Shown: piece by piece, positions 7,460-16,146 of the stretch | How positions within the stretch are numbered: the stretch's first letter is position 1 | Layout of the letters: every line of letters starts with the position of its first letter | Assembly (NCBI GenBank): GCA_025454955.1 | Contig: JALONL010000032.1 | Coordinates: forward strand, 1 to 51,863 | DNA: 51,863 nucleotides | Origin: Bacteroidia bacterium | GTDB taxonomy: Bacteria; Bacteroidota; Bacteroidia; Palsa-965 | Direction of reading: 5' to 3' | The notes under the pieces: model-generated | What the model was told of the DNA's origin: nothing | The model's input: the letters and a program-made list of their open reading frames with translations, nothing else | The model's database searches: none | Translations under genes and position numbers: made by a program

Positions 7460-8299
7460 ATGAGCAGGCAGCGCACCATAATTGAAGCAGGCGGAAACCC
7501 CGCAGGCTATTGGAAAGACCTCTGGAACTACCGGGGGCTTTTCCGTTTTCTCGCCTGGCGCGATTTGCTCGTGCGCTACAAACAAACCGTAATCGGCATT
7601 GCCTGGGCCGTTATTCGTCCGCTGCTTACCATTGGCGTATTCACCTTCTTCGGGGCCATGTTTGATACCGCCACCGGAACCGTGCCGCGTGTGCTTTTGG
7701 TTACGGCCGCCACTTTGCCGTGGACGCTTTTCTCCTCGGCGCTGGGCGAGGCCAGCAATTCGCTTATTGCCAATTCCAATCTCATCACCAAAGTGTATTT
7801 CCCGCGCCTCATTGTGCCGCTCAGTACAATCATAGTGTGCTTTGTCGATTTTCTCATCGCCTTTGTCATACTCATTGCGCTGATGATTTATTACGGCCAG
7901 TGGCCCGGGCCCGAAATTTTTGCCCTGCCTGCATTTTTGCTGCTGGCCATACTCAGCGCCACCGGCGGTGGCTTGCTGCTTTCGGCACTCAATGTGAAGT
8001 ACCGCGATTTCCGCTACATCGTGCCGTTTATTGTGCAGCTTGGGTTGTTTGTATCGCCCATTGCATTCAGCTCGTCGGAAATTTATGCCAGCCAGAAACT
8101 GCCGGAGTTTATCAAGTGGATTTATTCGCTTAACCCGATGGTGGCGGTAATTGACGGATTCCGCTGGAGTTTGTTTGGCGAGGCATTTCCGGTGTACTGG
8201 AACTCGGTGTATATTTCAATCGGAGTTACCGCATTGCTGCTCATTGGCGGTGTATGGTATTTCCGAAAAGTCGAACGCAGTTTTGCCGATGTGATCTGA
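7460..8299 (+). CDS. ABC-2 type polysaccharide export permease (Wzm-like)
   Basis: 279 residues with six predicted membrane segments and the family pattern of O-antigen/teichoic acid export permeases: an amphipathic N-terminus (LFRFLAWRDLLVRYKQTVIG) followed by AWAVIRPLLTIGVFTFFG, the conserved NVKYRDFRYIVPF segment near residue 177 and a C-terminal RKVERSFADVI. With the ATPase encoded 3 bases downstream it forms a two-component exporter that moves a finished lipid-linked glycan across the inner membrane. Neighbouring methyltransferases and glycosyltransferases fit assembly of that glycan. Confidence 0.92.
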   Translation: MSRQRTIIEAGGNPAGYWKDLWNYRGLFRFLAWRDLLVRYKQTVIGIAWAVIRPLLTIGVFTFFGAMFDTATGTVPRVLLVTAATLPWTLFSSALGEASNSLIANSNLITKVYFPRLIVPLSTIIVCFVDFLIAFVILIALMIYYGQWPGPEIFALPAFLLLAILSATGGGLLLSALNVKYRDFRYIVPFIVQLGLFVSPIAFSSSEIYASQKLPEFIKWIYSLNPMVAVIDGFRWSLFGEAFPVYWNSVYISIGVTALLLIGGVWYFRKVERSFADVI

Positions 8300-8302
8300 G
8301 CC

Positions 8303-9499
8303 ATGAGTTACACCGCCATTCAGGTCGAGCACCTCAGCAAACAATTTATCCTGCGCCAGCAGCAGGCACGCAATTACACCGCCCTGCGCGATGTACTTAC
8401 CGACAAGGCCAAACGCCTCGTGGGCCGCGGCAGTGCAAGTACCGAACGCAGCACATTCTGGGCACTCGACGATGTGAATTTTACCATCGAATCAGGCGAG
8501 CGTGTGGGCATAATTGGCCGCAACGGTGCCGGGAAATCGACACTGCTTAAAGTACTCAGCCGCATTGTTACGCCCACCAAAGGCCGCGTTACACTCGAAG
8601 GACGCATTGCCAGCCTGCTCGAAGTAGGCACCGGCTTTCACCCCGAACTCAGCGGACGCGAAAACATTTACCTCAACGGCTCCATCCTCGGCATGACCAA
8701 GGCCGAAATAAAATCGCGTTTCGACGAAATTGTGGATTTTGCCGAAGTGGAAAAATTTCTCGACACGCCCGTTAAACGCTACTCCAGCGGAATGTACGTG
8801 CGTCTGGCCTTTGCCGTGGCCGCACACCTCGAGCCCGAAATACTTATTGTAGATGAAGTGCTGGCCGTGGGCGATGCCGCGTTCCAGAAAAAATGCCTCG
8901 GCAAAATGCGCGACATCAGCACACGCCACGGTCGCACCATTTTGTTTGTAAGCCACAACATGGGCGCCATACGCAACTTCTGCAACCGCACCATTTACCT
9001 CGAAAAAGGACAGGTAAAAGCCGACGGCGAAACAGAAAAAATACTGCCGCTTTATTTCGGTCTCGGCAATCAGATCGAACTCGAAGGATTTACCATTACC
9101 GCCAAACCCGAAGATGCCGGCGGCGAGTGGGTGAGAGGCACACGCATGAAAATTGAAATTGCCTGGGACAAACAACGCTATGCCCCCGGCTGGCATGTGG
9201 ATGCAGTGTGCTACACCCTCGAAGGCGAAAAACTTTTTGCCCTGCAAAGCCACACCATTGCCGGTTTCAATTCCGACGATCCTTCGCACAACGGCATTGT
9301 GTTTATGGTAAACAACGCCGGTTTCATAGACCGCGACATACGCCTCGACATTGGCATACGCCGCACGGCAAACGAACCTTACCACACAGTAATCGAAAAC
9401 GCCCTGCTGCTTACGCCCGGAAATAAATTCATTACACACAACCAGGTGCCCGATGTAATTCTGGTACCCGAAGCCACCGCCTATTCCGCCTCGTTTTGA
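8303..9499 (+). CDS. Polysaccharide export ABC ATPase with C-terminal glycan-binding domain (Wzt-like)
   Basis: 398 residues. The N-terminal nucleotide-binding domain has Walker A GRNGAGKS (72-79), the signature YSSGMYVRLAFAVA (from 160) and Walker B LIVDEVLAVGD (181-191), all in the form typical of Wzt/TagH exporters. About 150 further residues after position 240 form a beta-rich domain resembling Wzt C-terminal domains, which recognise the modified non-reducing end of the glycan. That would match the methyltransferase genes directly downstream if terminal methylation marks chain completion. The gene overlaps the next one by four bases. Confidence 0.92.
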   Translation: MSYTAIQVEHLSKQFILRQQQARNYTALRDVLTDKAKRLVGRGSASTERSTFWALDDVNFTIESGERVGIIGRNGAGKSTLLKVLSRIVTPTKGRVTLEGRIASLLEVGTGFHPELSGRENIYLNGSILGMTKAEIKSRFDEIVDFAEVEKFLDTPVKRYSSGMYVRLAFAVAAHLEPEILIVDEVLAVGDAAFQKKCLGKMRDISTRHGRTILFVSHNMGAIRNFCNRTIYLEKGQVKADGETEKILPLYFGLGNQIELEGFTITAKPEDAGGEWVRGTRMKIEIAWDKQRYAPGWHVDAVCYTLEGEKLFALQSHTIAGFNSDDPSHNGIVFMVNNAGFIDRDIRLDIGIRRTANEPYHTVIENALLLTPGNKFITHNQVPDVILVPEATAYSASF

Positions 9500-10236
9500 A
9501 AAACACCACAGTTGTCGATCAGCAGTACTGGGATAGTTCCTACAGCGGGCTTTCGTTTTCGATGGTTCCGCCGCACGACGAATTGCGGAAATGGATGGAG
9601 GCCAATGTGCCGCGCACCGATTCAAAATCATGCATCGAAATAGGCTGTTTTCCCGGCCGCTACCTTGCCGTGCTGGGCACATTGGGTTACGAACTTCACG
9701 GCATAGACCTTACGCCGCGCGTAAATGAAATTGGGCAGTGGCTGCATTCGCAGGGCTACAAAACGGGCAGTTTCAGTCACGGCAATTTTCTCGAATACAA
9801 TTCGCCCCGCAGCTACGACCTGGTTTGTTCGTTTGGCTTTATCGAACATTTTACCAACTGGGAAGAAGTATTGCAAAAACACATCGGCATGGTTGCACCC
9901 GGCGGAATGCTGGTAATTGAAACACCCAACTTCCGCGGATTTCTGCAAAACCTGCTTCACCGTTTTCTCGATAAGGAAAACTACAAACGCCATTATATTC
10001 CGGCCATGAATCCAAATCGCTGGAAAGAAATTGCCGAAGCTGCAGGCTTTGAAGTAAAGTACCACGGCTGGTTCGGACAATTTGAATTCTGGTCCGATTC
10101 GGCTCCGCCGGGATTTTTCGGGAAGGCGGCACTGAAAGTATTATCGTGGTGTATGCCGTTTCTGAAAAAACGAAAGCCAGGAACTGCTTCTCTGTCGCCG
10201 TATTGCGGAATAATAGCCGTGCGGAAACATTCGTAA
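9496..10236 (+). CDS. Class I SAM-dependent methyltransferase
   Basis: 246 residues from a TTG start that overlaps the wzt-like stop (TTGA); no ATG or GTG precedes the conserved QYWDSSYSG segment, so the rare start is likely real. The fold is a type 11-like Rossmann methyltransferase: motif I is CIEIGCFPGRYLAVL, followed by GIDLTPR, an FGFIEHF segment and PGGMLVIETPNFRG. The substrate is probably a sugar of the exported glycan, given its position directly behind the exporter. The residue identities of the acceptor site cannot be deduced. Confidence 0.85.
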   Translation: MKNTTVVDQQYWDSSYSGLSFSMVPPHDELRKWMEANVPRTDSKSCIEIGCFPGRYLAVLGTLGYELHGIDLTPRVNEIGQWLHSQGYKTGSFSHGNFLEYNSPRSYDLVCSFGFIEHFTNWEEVLQKHIGMVAPGGMLVIETPNFRGFLQNLLHRFLDKENYKRHYIPAMNPNRWKEIAEAAGFEVKYHGWFGQFEFWSDSAPPGFFGKAALKVLSWCMPFLKKRKPGTASLSPYCGIIAVRKHS

Positions 10237-10273
10237 TATTAACCCTGTCTGAAAGCCATTTTAAAGTGGCACG

Positions 10274-10966
10274 ATGACAAACCAAAGAATAAAAATGAGT
10301 TTATTCGGCAGGAAAAAATTCGAAAACCCGGCAAAAAATTCGCAGGGAGAATTTGAAGTGAACAACTGGATCACTTCCGAATTCATTGTACAGAAATTGG
10401 TTCCGGTGGTGGGAGTTCATCCCTTTCCGCTCGATGAACTTTCGCTCATGACAGCCACGGTATGCCGGTTTCGTCCCGAACTTATTTTTGAATGGGGAAC
10501 CAACATCGGCAAATCGGCCCGCATTTTTCTGGAAATTGTAAATGCCTTCGAAATTCCTTCGCACATTCATTCCATCGATTTACCCGATGAGGTGTTTCAT
10601 AACGAACACCCCAAAAACGATCGCGGAAAATTAGTGAGGGGCATGAAAGGCGTAACGCTGCATCAGGCCGACGGAGTAACACGGGCACTCGAAATAATTG
10701 CGCAACAGAAACCCGCCGGTAAACTGCTTTTTCTGGTTGATGGCGATCACAGTTACGAAAGCGTGTATAAAGAACTTGCCGCCATTCTCGATGCGCAACC
10801 TGATGCGGTGGTGCTGCTTCACGATACTTTTTATCAGGTGCCCGGCTCAAACTACAACACAGGCCCGCACGATGCAATTAAAGCCGTGCTTTCGGCGCGG
10901 GGCAATGCGTATAGAACCATTTCTACCCAGCTTGGTCTGCCCGGAATGACATTGGTGTATAAATAA
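10274..10966 (+). CDS. CmcI/Methyltransf_24-like SAM methyltransferase
   Basis: 230 residues (an alternative Met lies at 10295). Motif I reads LIFEWGTNIGKSARIF, with the acidic residue of the next strand in HIHSIDLPDE, and the segment LFLVDGDHSYESVYKEL is characteristic of the class I methyltransferases grouped with CmcI and Methyltransf_24. The C-terminal VVLLHDTFYQVPG fits the same fold. It may O-methylate a sugar of the polysaccharide or act in another modification; its place between a methyltransferase and a fucosyltransferase gene supports glycan modification. Confidence 0.8.
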   Translation: MTNQRIKMSLFGRKKFENPAKNSQGEFEVNNWITSEFIVQKLVPVVGVHPFPLDELSLMTATVCRFRPELIFEWGTNIGKSARIFLEIVNAFEIPSHIHSIDLPDEVFHNEHPKNDRGKLVRGMKGVTLHQADGVTRALEIIAQQKPAGKLLFLVDGDHSYESVYKELAAILDAQPDAVVLLHDTFYQVPGSNYNTGPHDAIKAVLSARGNAYRTISTQLGLPGMTLVYK

Positions 10967-10984
10967 ACCGTTGCATAAAAAAGC

Positions 10985-11869
10985 ATGATTATCGTAAAAC
11001 TCATGGGTGGTCTGGGCAACCAGATGTTTCAATACGCAGCGGCACGATCGCTCGCATTGGAAAAAAACACATGGGTGTATCTCGATGCTTCGTTCCTTCT
11101 CGAAGATGCCAAAGGCCGCTGGACACAACGCGAATACGAACTCGGCATATTCAATATTCAGTACAAATTTGAACGCAGCGGAAGAATTAACTTCCTCCGT
11201 AAATTAGACACATCGCCCTACCGCCGCAAATTATCCGAACAAAAATGGTGGCCTTTCCCGTTCCGGCATTTTGCCGAACCTGATTCGAAATTCCATCCCG
11301 AAATATTTCATTCCCCAAAAAATACCTACCTGCACGGTTATTTCCAATCGGAAAAATATTTCGAAAAACACGCGGCCACCATTCGCCGCGATTTTGAATT
11401 TCTCGAACCACCCGACGAAAAGAATGCATCTGTGCTGGCGCATATCCGCTCAGTAAACGCAGTAAGTGTGCATGTGCGCCGGGGCGATTATGTGTCGCTT
11501 AAATCGGCCGGCGAATTTCATGGGCTGATGGGACAGGAATATTACCGTGCGGGTGCCGAACACATTGCCGGTAAAATGAACGGCGAAACTGAATTTTTTA
11601 TTTTTTCCGATGAACCCGAATGGGTGAAAGCCAACCTGAAAGTGCCCGGCAAAGCCGTGTATGTAGATTGGAACAGCGGAAAAAAAGCGTATGAAGATAT
11701 GCGGCTCATGAGCAACTGCAAACACCATATTATTGCCAACAGCAGTTTTAGCTGGTGGGGAGCATGGCTCAACGCATCGACAGAAAAAATAGTAGTGGCT
11801 CCCAAGCAATGGTTTGCCGGTTTGCAGGCACCAAACGATATTGTACCTCATTCATGGCTCAGGTTCTGA
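10985..11869 (+). CDS. GT11 family alpha-1,2-fucosyltransferase-like enzyme
   Basis: 294 residues. The N-terminus MIIVKLMGGLGNQMFQYAAA, the donor-binding motif HVRRGDYV (163-170) and the SSFSWWGAWLN segment (from about 253) are the three standard GT11 blocks. The family uses GDP-fucose and usually makes alpha-1,2 links, so a fucose-containing repeat unit is likely. No GDP-fucose synthesis genes are present in the window. The 3' end overlaps the next glycosyltransferase by 16 bases, supporting co-expression. Confidence 0.92.
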   Translation: MIIVKLMGGLGNQMFQYAAARSLALEKNTWVYLDASFLLEDAKGRWTQREYELGIFNIQYKFERSGRINFLRKLDTSPYRRKLSEQKWWPFPFRHFAEPDSKFHPEIFHSPKNTYLHGYFQSEKYFEKHAATIRRDFEFLEPPDEKNASVLAHIRSVNAVSVHVRRGDYVSLKSAGEFHGLMGQEYYRAGAEHIAGKMNGETEFFIFSDEPEWVKANLKVPGKAVYVDWNSGKKAYEDMRLMSNCKHHIIANSSFSWWGAWLNASTEKIVVAPKQWFAGLQAPNDIVPHSWLRF

Positions 11870-13041
11870 ACATAGCGCATTGTGTGGAAAGCTACGCACC
11901 CGCCAAAGGCGGAATGCCCGAAGTGGTGCGGCAGCTTTCGGAACGTATGGCCGCAGCGGGGCATAAAGTCACTGTATTTACTTCGGCACATGCACAGCGT
12001 ACTTCCAATGTGCTTAATGGTGTACACATAAATTGCTTTCATCTTTCGGGTAATGAGGTAAACGGAATAAAGGGAAATACCGGCGAATACCTCGAAGAAC
12101 TCCGCCGCGGAAATTTTGATGTGGTGGTATTTTTTGCCGCGCAGCAATGGGCGTTCGACAGTGTGGCCGATGAACTTGATTCCATTCCCGGAAAAAAAGT
12201 ATTTGTGCCCACGGGCTTTTCGCATTTTCACAACAGCGAATACCGGCAGTATTTCGAAAAGATGAAAACACGCATCGGGAAGTTTGATGCCAATGTGTTT
12301 TTGTCCGACAATTATGCCGACATCAATTTTGCGCGCCAACACAATGCCCGTGGCATACAACTTATTCCCAACGGTGCCGCCGAAGAAGAATTTGAAGCTC
12401 CGCAAACCTTTCACATCCGCCAAAAACTGGGCATTGCGCCCGATGCTTTGCTTTTGCTGCATGTTGGCTCCTACACCGGCATAAAAGGCCAGCGCGAGGC
12501 GATTGAGATTTTTATCCGCGCACGGCTTAAAAACGCCGTGTTGCTTCTCGCGGGCGATAAAAACCGTTATCTCAAACAGCAGTTGGCCCGGCATCCGCGT
12601 TTTTTAAAACTCAATTTGCTGCGTCTGCTTAAACGTAAACGCATCATCATTGCCGAACTCACGCGCGAAGAAACCGTGCAGGCATTCCGCGAAGCCGATT
12701 TGTTTCTTTTCCCGAGCAATGTGGAATGCTCGCCCATTGTGCTGTTTGAAAGCATGGCTGCCGGTGTGCCGTTTCTGGCTTCGGCCGCAGGCAATACCGA
12801 AGAAATTATTACGTGGAGCAAAGCCGGCTGGCTGCTTCCTTCCACACGCCGCACCAATGGCTGGGTTGACGTGAAACCCGACGAAAGCACCGCCCTGCTC
12901 GAAAAGCTGGCCGCCGACCGCACACTGCTCAAACAAACCGGTAAAGCCGGGCGCGAAGTATGGAAAGCGCGTTTTACCTGGGCGCACATAGCAGGGCAGT
13001 ACACAGCATTGTATCAGCAACTTATCTCCGGCGCACAATGA
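11854..13041 (+). CDS. GT4 family glycosyltransferase
   Basis: 395 residues from the ATG at 11854; the frame is open further upstream to 11755, but that part lies inside the fucosyltransferase gene and lacks family character, while MAQVLNIAHCVESYAPAKGG is a typical GT4 beginning with the Gly-Gly loop. The GT-B C-terminal half contains LLLHVGSYTGIKG and an E-x7-E motif (E291 and E299 in VECSPIVLFESMAAGVP). It transfers an activated sugar to the growing glycan. Donor and acceptor are unknown. Confidence 0.88.
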   Translation: MAQVLNIAHCVESYAPAKGGMPEVVRQLSERMAAAGHKVTVFTSAHAQRTSNVLNGVHINCFHLSGNEVNGIKGNTGEYLEELRRGNFDVVVFFAAQQWAFDSVADELDSIPGKKVFVPTGFSHFHNSEYRQYFEKMKTRIGKFDANVFLSDNYADINFARQHNARGIQLIPNGAAEEEFEAPQTFHIRQKLGIAPDALLLLHVGSYTGIKGQREAIEIFIRARLKNAVLLLAGDKNRYLKQQLARHPRFLKLNLLRLLKRKRIIIAELTREETVQAFREADLFLFPSNVECSPIVLFESMAAGVPFLASAAGNTEEIITWSKAGWLLPSTRRTNGWVDVKPDESTALLEKLAADRTLLKQTGKAGREVWKARFTWAHIAGQYTALYQQLISGAQ

Positions 13042-15029
13042 GCAATCAATCGTCACCGGCCATTACCGTGCTGCTGCCTGTGTACAATTCCGGCGATCTG
13101 GTGGCGCAAACCATTGAAAGCATCCTCGCGCAAACATTTACCGATTTCGAACTGCTCATCATCAACGACGGCTCCACCGACCACAGCGCAAGCATTGTGG
13201 CGCAGTTTACCGACAGCCGCATCCGTTTTATACACAACGAAAAGAACATCGGTCTCATAGCCACGCTCAACAAGGGAGCCATACTTGCCCGCGGCCGTTA
13301 CATAGCGCGCATGGATGCCGATGATATTGCCCTGCCGCAGCGTCTCGAAAAACAATCAGCCTTTCTCGATGCCAATCCGCAGGTTGCCGTGGCAGCCTCG
13401 TGGGTCGATTTCATAAACACCGACGGCGAAGTTACCGGCCAATGGGACACCGACCGCCACACGGTAACCGAAACCGACATACGCCGCATAATGCCCGGCA
13501 CCAACTGCATTGCGCATCCTTCGGTAATGATCCGTACCGAAATAGTGCAGCAGTTTTTATACAGCGATGCACAAAAAGGCGCCGAAGATTACGACCTCTG
13601 GCTGCGCATGATGGCTGCCGGAAAACGCATTGCCAAACTGCCCGAAGTACTGCTGCATTACCGCATTCATCCCGCCAGCATTACCGTTCAGCTAAAAGCA
13701 TCGGAGCCGGTAGAGAAGCGGTTGCTGCGCATCAAACGAAAATTTATGACGGCCGAAATTTTACGCGGACGTTTCAGCAAAATACTTTGGGCGGTGCTGT
13801 ACAGTATGCTCCGCAATGCTGCCCGGCACATTATCAAAAACAAACTTCCCGCATGGCTGCGCGACCTGAAACGCATTTTTACCGAATCGCCGCTGCAATT
13901 GGCCTTTGAACGGCGGCGAATGGATTATATTCTTAGCCGATATACCGGCAATAAAATTTTCGTTTTCCCCTACACACACGTTGGCGGCGCCGAGCAGGTG
14001 CATGCCGATATTGTACGCGTTTTTACAGAGGAAAAGCCGGTGGTTATTTTTTCGGGTTTTTCGGAGAACGAAAAATTTCTCCACCTGTTTGAGCCACATG
14101 CGCAGGTACTGAATATTCCCGCGCTGCTCAATCATCCGTTTACACGCGCCCGCGCCCGCAGGGTGCTTTGCCATTGGTTTTCGAAAGCAGAAAAGCCTGT
14201 ATTTTTTGGCAGCAACGCCGCATTTTTTTACGACATGCTGCCGCATCTTCCGCCGCACACGCGCAGCATCGACCTTATTCACGCCTTCAAATACCAGCCC
14301 GGCGGCAATACAGCGCATCAAAGCTATCTGCGTTACATGCCACGCATGGAGTCACGCATATTTGTGTCGGAAGCCGCACGCAAAGAGTTCGACACATTTT
14401 GCTTTCACCACAATATTCCCGCAGCCGAGCGCCACAAGCTGAAATTTATTTCCAACACCGCAGCCCGCGCATCTGAGCCGGTGAAAGCCGTTACCACGCC
14501 ACTGCGCATACTTTTCGTAGGCCGCCACAGCCCCGAAAAACGTCTCACGCTTTTTCTGCAAATCGCCGCACAGCTTCACCGCAGCCATGCACCGCAGTTT
14601 GCATTTACGGTAGTAGGAGCCACCGCCCCCTCGCCCGAGTACAATTTTATTGACTTCAAAGGCGAACTCACCCGCGCCGCCGAGGTAGCCGCCCAATACG
14701 CCGCCGCCGACGTACTCGTACTCACGTCCTCTCGCGAAGGCTTCCCGATGGTCATAATGGAAGCCATGATGCACGGCGTACTCGTAGTAGCCACACCCGT
14801 AGGCGACATTCCAAACCGCTTAAGCAATGAATGCTGCGTGGTACTTTCATCACCCGAAGAAGAAATTGTAGTAAAAGAAACCGTTCAGGCCCTAATGAAA
14901 ATGGCTGCCAATCCTGAAAAAACTACAGAACAAAAACACACCGCAAAAGCCTTTGCCGAAAAACAGTTCAGCGAAGAAAAGTTTGCAAAGGCGTATCAGC
15001 AATTGCTGAATGAAGCAAAAGAAAAGTAA
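13038..15029 (+). CDS. Bifunctional GT2-GT4 fusion glycosyltransferase
   Basis: 663 residues from the ATG at 13038, which overlaps the upstream stop (ATGA). Residues 1-240 form a GT2/GT-A domain: ITVLLPVYNSGDLVAQTIES, NDGSTDHSA, and the metal-binding MDADD (D93, D95, D96). A basic linker leads to a GT-B/GT4 domain (about 300-660) with TPLRILFVGRHSPEKR and an E-x7-E motif (E567, E575 in REGFPMVIMEAMMHGV). Two transferase activities in one chain would add two successive sugars. This is the last gene of the plus-strand glycan run; a hairpin follows at 15061. Confidence 0.88.
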   Translation: MSNQSSPAITVLLPVYNSGDLVAQTIESILAQTFTDFELLIINDGSTDHSASIVAQFTDSRIRFIHNEKNIGLIATLNKGAILARGRYIARMDADDIALPQRLEKQSAFLDANPQVAVAASWVDFINTDGEVTGQWDTDRHTVTETDIRRIMPGTNCIAHPSVMIRTEIVQQFLYSDAQKGAEDYDLWLRMMAAGKRIAKLPEVLLHYRIHPASITVQLKASEPVEKRLLRIKRKFMTAEILRGRFSKILWAVLYSMLRNAARHIIKNKLPAWLRDLKRIFTESPLQLAFERRRMDYILSRYTGNKIFVFPYTHVGGAEQVHADIVRVFTEEKPVVIFSGFSENEKFLHLFEPHAQVLNIPALLNHPFTRARARRVLCHWFSKAEKPVFFGSNAAFFYDMLPHLPPHTRSIDLIHAFKYQPGGNTAHQSYLRYMPRMESRIFVSEAARKEFDTFCFHHNIPAAERHKLKFISNTAARASEPVKAVTTPLRILFVGRHSPEKRLTLFLQIAAQLHRSHAPQFAFTVVGATAPSPEYNFIDFKGELTRAAEVAAQYAAADVLVLTSSREGFPMVIMEAMMHGVLVVATPVGDIPNRLSNECCVVLSSPEEEIVVKETVQALMKMAANPEKTTEQKHTAKAFAEKQFSEEKFAKAYQQLLNEAKEK

Positions 15030-15060
15030 TTCCCTTCAAAAACAACAACGACAAACCCCA

Positions 15061-15090
15061 TCCCGCGAGGTCTCTTTTGACCTCGCGGGA
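15061..15090. terminator. 12-bp perfect hairpin after the glycan gene run
   Basis: tcccgcgaggtc (15061-15072) and gacctcgcggga (15079-15090) pair exactly around a 6-base loop, 31 bases after the last glycosyltransferase stop. No T-run follows, so it is a strong hairpin that may end transcription with help, or protect the 3' end, rather than a textbook intrinsic terminator. Confidence 0.5.
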
Positions 15091-15124
15091 TTCAGCACCA
15101 AACAAGTTGTTTTTGAAACCACCA

Positions 15125-15228
15125 CAAATTCCAATCCGGCCATAAAACCAAAACTGAAATTCGGCCAATAAAACCCAAATTCAAATCAGGTATAAAACCC
15201 GAAAAATTCAAATCCGCTCCATAAAACC
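15125..15228. repeat. Four degenerate tandem copies of a 24-28-bp unit
   Basis: Units at 15125-15149, 15150-15176, 15177-15200 and 15201-15228 share the frame (a)aattc-aatccgg-c-ataaaacc, each ending in ataaaacc or taaaaccc. They fill the gap between two convergent genes and end just before the stop codon of the minus-strand gene. It resembles a decayed minisatellite; no coding or regulatory role is visible. Confidence 0.55.
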
Positions 15229-15231
15229 AAA

Positions 15232-16098
15232 TTACCACCCTGTAGCAAACAAATTCATAGCCCCCTTCATCCCGCATTTGATATACTGATTATACGCCGC
15301 CGCCGCCCGCACCCGAATCTGCTCACCCGTTTCACGCGCAATCCACCCATCCACAGCCGCTTTCAGCGTATAAGCCTCCGGCCCCATAAGATTGGTCGTC
15401 CAAAGCAGAGGATATGCCTGCGCCGCTTTCAGGTGCGGCCTGAAATACGACCGTGCCGCGCAGCACAACAGTATAGTTTCGCGGCCGTTGTTCCCTGGTG
15501 CCGCCTGTATCGTATCGGTATCGAATTCCATGAGTCCGTTGTGCCCCACATAAGCTACCAATTGCGCATTGTTGAGATCCACCAACTGTGTATTGCCGTC
15601 TTTAAACGGCAGTGTAAGAGTATCATGCCATTTTCCGGCGGCGTTTTTCACAAATGCGGCGGTACAGTCTTTAATGCGTGCCCCGCGCCAGGCATCGGCT
15701 ACCAGCACGGTGCCGCTGCGGCGGTGTTTCCAGGCGGCGCGTTCGAGAATGTGTGTGCGTGGGTTTTTCCATACGTGCAGCAGTTCCCAGTCTTCGCTTT
15801 TGGTGAAAAACGTGCGCACACCGTAGCCGCAGCCCCAGTAAAGGTTGTTGGCCGGGTCGTTGCCGTTGCCAATTTTTTTGGGCACGGGTACAATGCCCTG
15901 ACTGTCGTTGTCGCACAGGGCTACGTGTACGTGTATGAGTTTGCGGCTGAGCTGCACACTGTCGGCCGGAGCCGGAAGTGGCGCCGCAGCAGGTGTTTGA
16001 ACAGCCGTATGCGATTTATGCGCAGGCAAAACCTGAGAAGCCGGATTGCTGCACAGCAACAAAAGCAGGGCGGGGGAGAATAACCACAGTTTTTTCAT
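15232..16098 (-). CDS. Secreted protein with a possible His/Cys dyad, function unknown
   Basis: 288 residues from the Met at 16098, which begins a signal peptide (MKKLWLFSPALLLLLCSNP); a longer frame to 16131 adds 11 unlikely residues. After an Ala/Pro-rich linker (30-50) comes a domain with VHVALCDNDSQGIVPVP, YWGCGYGVRTFF, a strand ending in H186 followed by N-G (QLVAYVGHNGLMEF) and a second strand ending in C212-C213-A (ETILLCCAARSYF). The order hydrophobic strand-His-x-Gly then hydrophobic strand-Cys-x-Ala recalls clan CD (caspase/gingipain-like) peptidases, but the resemblance is only at motif level. The C-terminal part (AYPLLWTTNLMGPEAYTL) is well conserved in character. I cannot assign a function with confidence. 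Confidence 0.75.
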   Translation of the reverse strand: MKKLWLFSPALLLLLCSNPASQVLPAHKSHTAVQTPAAAPLPAPADSVQLSRKLIHVHVALCDNDSQGIVPVPKKIGNGNDPANNLYWGCGYGVRTFFTKSEDWELLHVWKNPRTHILERAAWKHRRSGTVLVADAWRGARIKDCTAAFVKNAAGKWHDTLTLPFKDGNTQLVDLNNAQLVAYVGHNGLMEFDTDTIQAAPGNNGRETILLCCAARSYFRPHLKAAQAYPLLWTTNLMGPEAYTLKAAVDGWIARETGEQIRVRAAAAYNQYIKCGMKGAMNLFATGW

Positions 16099-16120
16099 GC
16101 CGGGGTGCGCATTTGTGATG

Positions 16121-16128
16121 TATTTTTG
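16121..16128 (+). promoter_or_regulatory. -7 box TATTTTTG of the membrane protein/methyltransferase pair
   Basis: An exact TAnnTTTG match 19 bases before the ATG at 16147, in the 48-base gap between divergent genes. No clear -33 element is seen. Confidence 0.45.
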
Positions 16129-16146
16129 CACACTCTAATTTACGCA

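Noticed and set aside
8492..9682. Long open frame antisense to the Wzt-like ATPase (396 codons)
   Set aside because: Same codon-bias effect; no domain recognisable, and it spans the junction of two well supported genes.
12960..13037. Extended N-terminus of the GT2-GT4 fusion
   Set aside because: Lies within the upstream GT4 gene; the ATG at 13038 overlaps its stop and begins the conserved GT2 fold.
15125..15228. CRISPR-like short repeats
   Set aside because: Units are degenerate, of unequal length and without spacers.
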